A program made the position numbers and the translations under genes. A stretch of DNA of 64,000 bases from NCBI GenBank assembly GCA_022606425.2, contig JAHDVF020000211.1:5301001-5365000 (forward strand), given 5' to 3'. Shown here piece by piece: positions 62,485 through 64,000 of the stretch (position 1 is its first letter; the number at the start of each line of letters is the position of its first letter). The DNA is from Lepidostoma basale (taxonomy: Eukaryota > Arthropoda > Insecta > Trichoptera > Lepidostomatidae). The notes under the pieces were generated by a model that was given only the letters and a program-made list of their open reading frames with translations, did no database searches and was not told where the DNA came from.

Positions 62485-62630
62485 GATAAACTTAAGGCGT
62501 TATCACTGTGGAATTCCATAATGACTAAACTATATTAGTTTATATCGTTCTCCCGAAGATGAAGGTGTAAGACTTCGAAAAATAAACTCGAAAGTGGAGA
62601 AAACAGTGTTTTGATTAAAATAATTAAAAT
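62485..62630. repeat. PAL-2 variant
   Basis: GGCGTTATCACTGTGGAATT, TTCTCCCGAAGATGAAGGTG, ACTTCGAAAAATAAACTCGA, AAAGTGGAGAAAACAGTG; same variant as 39655-39845, with the two mutually matching outer arms. Confidence 0.68.
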
Positions 62631-63084
62631 TAAAAAAAAAATGTCATAATTTCACAGTAGCACGAAGAAAATAAGCATATCTAGGCGAAGGATTCTTCTT
62701 ATTCAGGTCTCTAGCATCGGGCCAGCACACATTTTCGGATTATACGCGCCCGTTTATAATTACAAATAACACTTGGACTACATAGAGATTTCATCTTGAA
62801 CAAGGTCGACCAGATACGAAAGGAGGATGTATGCATTTGTGTACGTGTATTGGAGAATTTAAAAAAATATTTATAATGTGTATCCGATAACGTTAATTAT
62901 CGTTGTGGTAGTGTGGGATAATAAAACGCGTTCCCAATTCAAATATTCAAATTCATATTCGCTGTTCGATATTCAAATTTAAATGAACTCTGCGCAGCTT
63001 TTGAGTTCAGAGAGTAATCACCAGTAGCAATATGAATATTTATATATTTGCAGATGGAATAAACATAATTATACAGACAATAAC
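62631..63084. other. Unassigned sequence
   Basis: Nothing recognised. Confidence 0.4.
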
Positions 63085-63560
63085 TAACTAACTAAAAATC
63101 ACGAAGTAATAAAAGATAATGGATCGCCATACTGTTCTCTCTCAACATACCTCTCGAGCTTCCTCTATATTCATACATCGTAATATGCACTTTCCGACTT
63201 CGAACGTGGCCGCCTTTTAGTAATTTATTAATTTGGTAATGTCATTTTTTTCCTCAACCATCCTCGGTTTCTTTTTACATACACACTGCTTGTATACAAT
63301 GCTTTAACCGTTCTTCTCTAGTCCATTCGTTCCTCATGTTCAAGCCATCTCTTGTGATCCTTTTGTAATTTTACTTAGGATGCAATAAGCTGTCTTACGT
63401 TTTTTTTATATATTATTATTTCGTCGTTCTGTATTCTATCATACATCGTTTTTCCTGCATTCTCCTCAGTGATCTCATTTCTACGGCATTTATCCTACTT
63501 TCATCCTTCTTTTACCAGCTCCAAGCTTCACTTACATACATAATTGGTGGCACTACGGAC
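63085..63560 (-). mobile_element. RTE-A subfamily 2 fragment
   Basis: Inverted (GTTA)n tail AACTAACTAACTAA, ATGGATCGCCATACTGTTCT, GCCGCCTTTTAGTAATTTAT, then KLKKD/SEAW-type codons to CATACATAATTGGTGGC. Highly decayed. Confidence 0.8.
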
Positions 63561-64000
63561 AATAATATTATATTAACTACAGCATATATATTTAAAAAAT
63601 CTTTTTGATTAATATACTAAAAAATATATATATAATACTACAATTCGTTCGGCACAAAAGTGATATATTTTATTTTCTCATACAATTTTTCGATTGTCCT
63701 CTTTCAGAAGACCACTCCGGACTACACAGATGAAGCCCCCACATAAACCAACAAACCACTAAATCTTAGTTCCAACATTGTAACCATCAGATGCAAAATG
63801 CAACAAGAGATAAACCAGATCAGATGTTCCATAACCGAGTATGACTTTAAATTTTATATATTTTTACTGTAAAAGTTTTTATTTTTCGTAATTGCTTAAT
63901 TTTTTGTTCACGAAATTGTTAGGATTTGTATTGATGATTGTTCACGTAATTCATAAGTTAAATAGATATTTTTATATTTTTATTTTTATCACGTAATATT
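63561..64000. other. Unassigned AT-rich sequence
   Basis: Nothing recognised up to the window end. Confidence 0.4.

Noticed and set aside
1..64000. LTR retrotransposon or integrated virus
   Set aside because: I saw no paired LTRs, no gag, protease, integrase or RNase H motifs; all polymerase frames are of the non-LTR type.

Overview
This is an AT-rich stretch of animal genome, most likely insect. The reading frames belong to non-LTR retrotransposons of the insect endonuclease/reverse-transcriptase type, and the short repeats are tRNA-derived SINEs, TIR elements and palindromic elements typical of arthropod intergenic DNA. I recognise no host protein-coding gene, no spliced exon chain, no rRNA, no functional tRNA, no CRISPR array and no LTR retrovirus. 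In effect the window is a layered deposit of transposons. Family labels below (RTE-A, LINE-B to LINE-P, SINE-1/2, PAL-1 to PAL-7) are mine.

The dominant element is RTE-A. One long copy (47837-50745) carries most of an apurinic-type endonuclease and a complete reverse transcriptase core with YADD. It is broken by three single-base-scale frameshifts and lacks its N-terminus. About twenty 5'-truncated copies lie throughout on both strands. All intact 3' ends stop just after the coding sequence in a (GTTA)n tail. A roughly 135-bp satellite (6185-6319, 36828-36961, partial 2034-2141) shares the RTE-A 3' end and starts with an inverted copy of it. At least a dozen other LINE families are present only as 3' fragments encoding the C-terminal end of the reverse transcriptase.

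SINE-1 has a tRNA head with clean A and B boxes (best copy 53034-53296). Its tail is shared with the 3' end of LINE-K (53334-53795), which marks LINE-K as its likely mobilising partner. SINE-2 is a second tRNA-like family (50815-50978, 57405-57560).

The most unusual content is a set of palindromic elements (PAL-1 to PAL-7). Their sequences are unrelated outside one shared core, which on the proper strand reads CTGANGA, one A/T, a 4-6 bp hairpin, then GAAAC followed by a short self-complementary stretch and usually TC or TA. This is the layout of a type I hammerhead ribozyme with a dimer-style stem III, as reported for Penelope-like elements. The extra base before stem II departs from the textbook hammerhead, so I call these hammerhead-like.

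Other elements are a three-copy MITE family with TTAA-type ends (3118-3437, 43190-43514, 52540-52879), an internally deleted mariner-like element (14185-14814), a hAT-like non-autonomous element (44776-45312), a minisatellite (12404-13018), a very large recent inverted duplication (53866-54545) and an older foldback (36125-36690). Many insertions are nested and several have exact target-site duplications (4470/4984, 6173/6320, 30450/30928, 31579/32053, 44363/45469, 55253/55546), giving a relative order of events.
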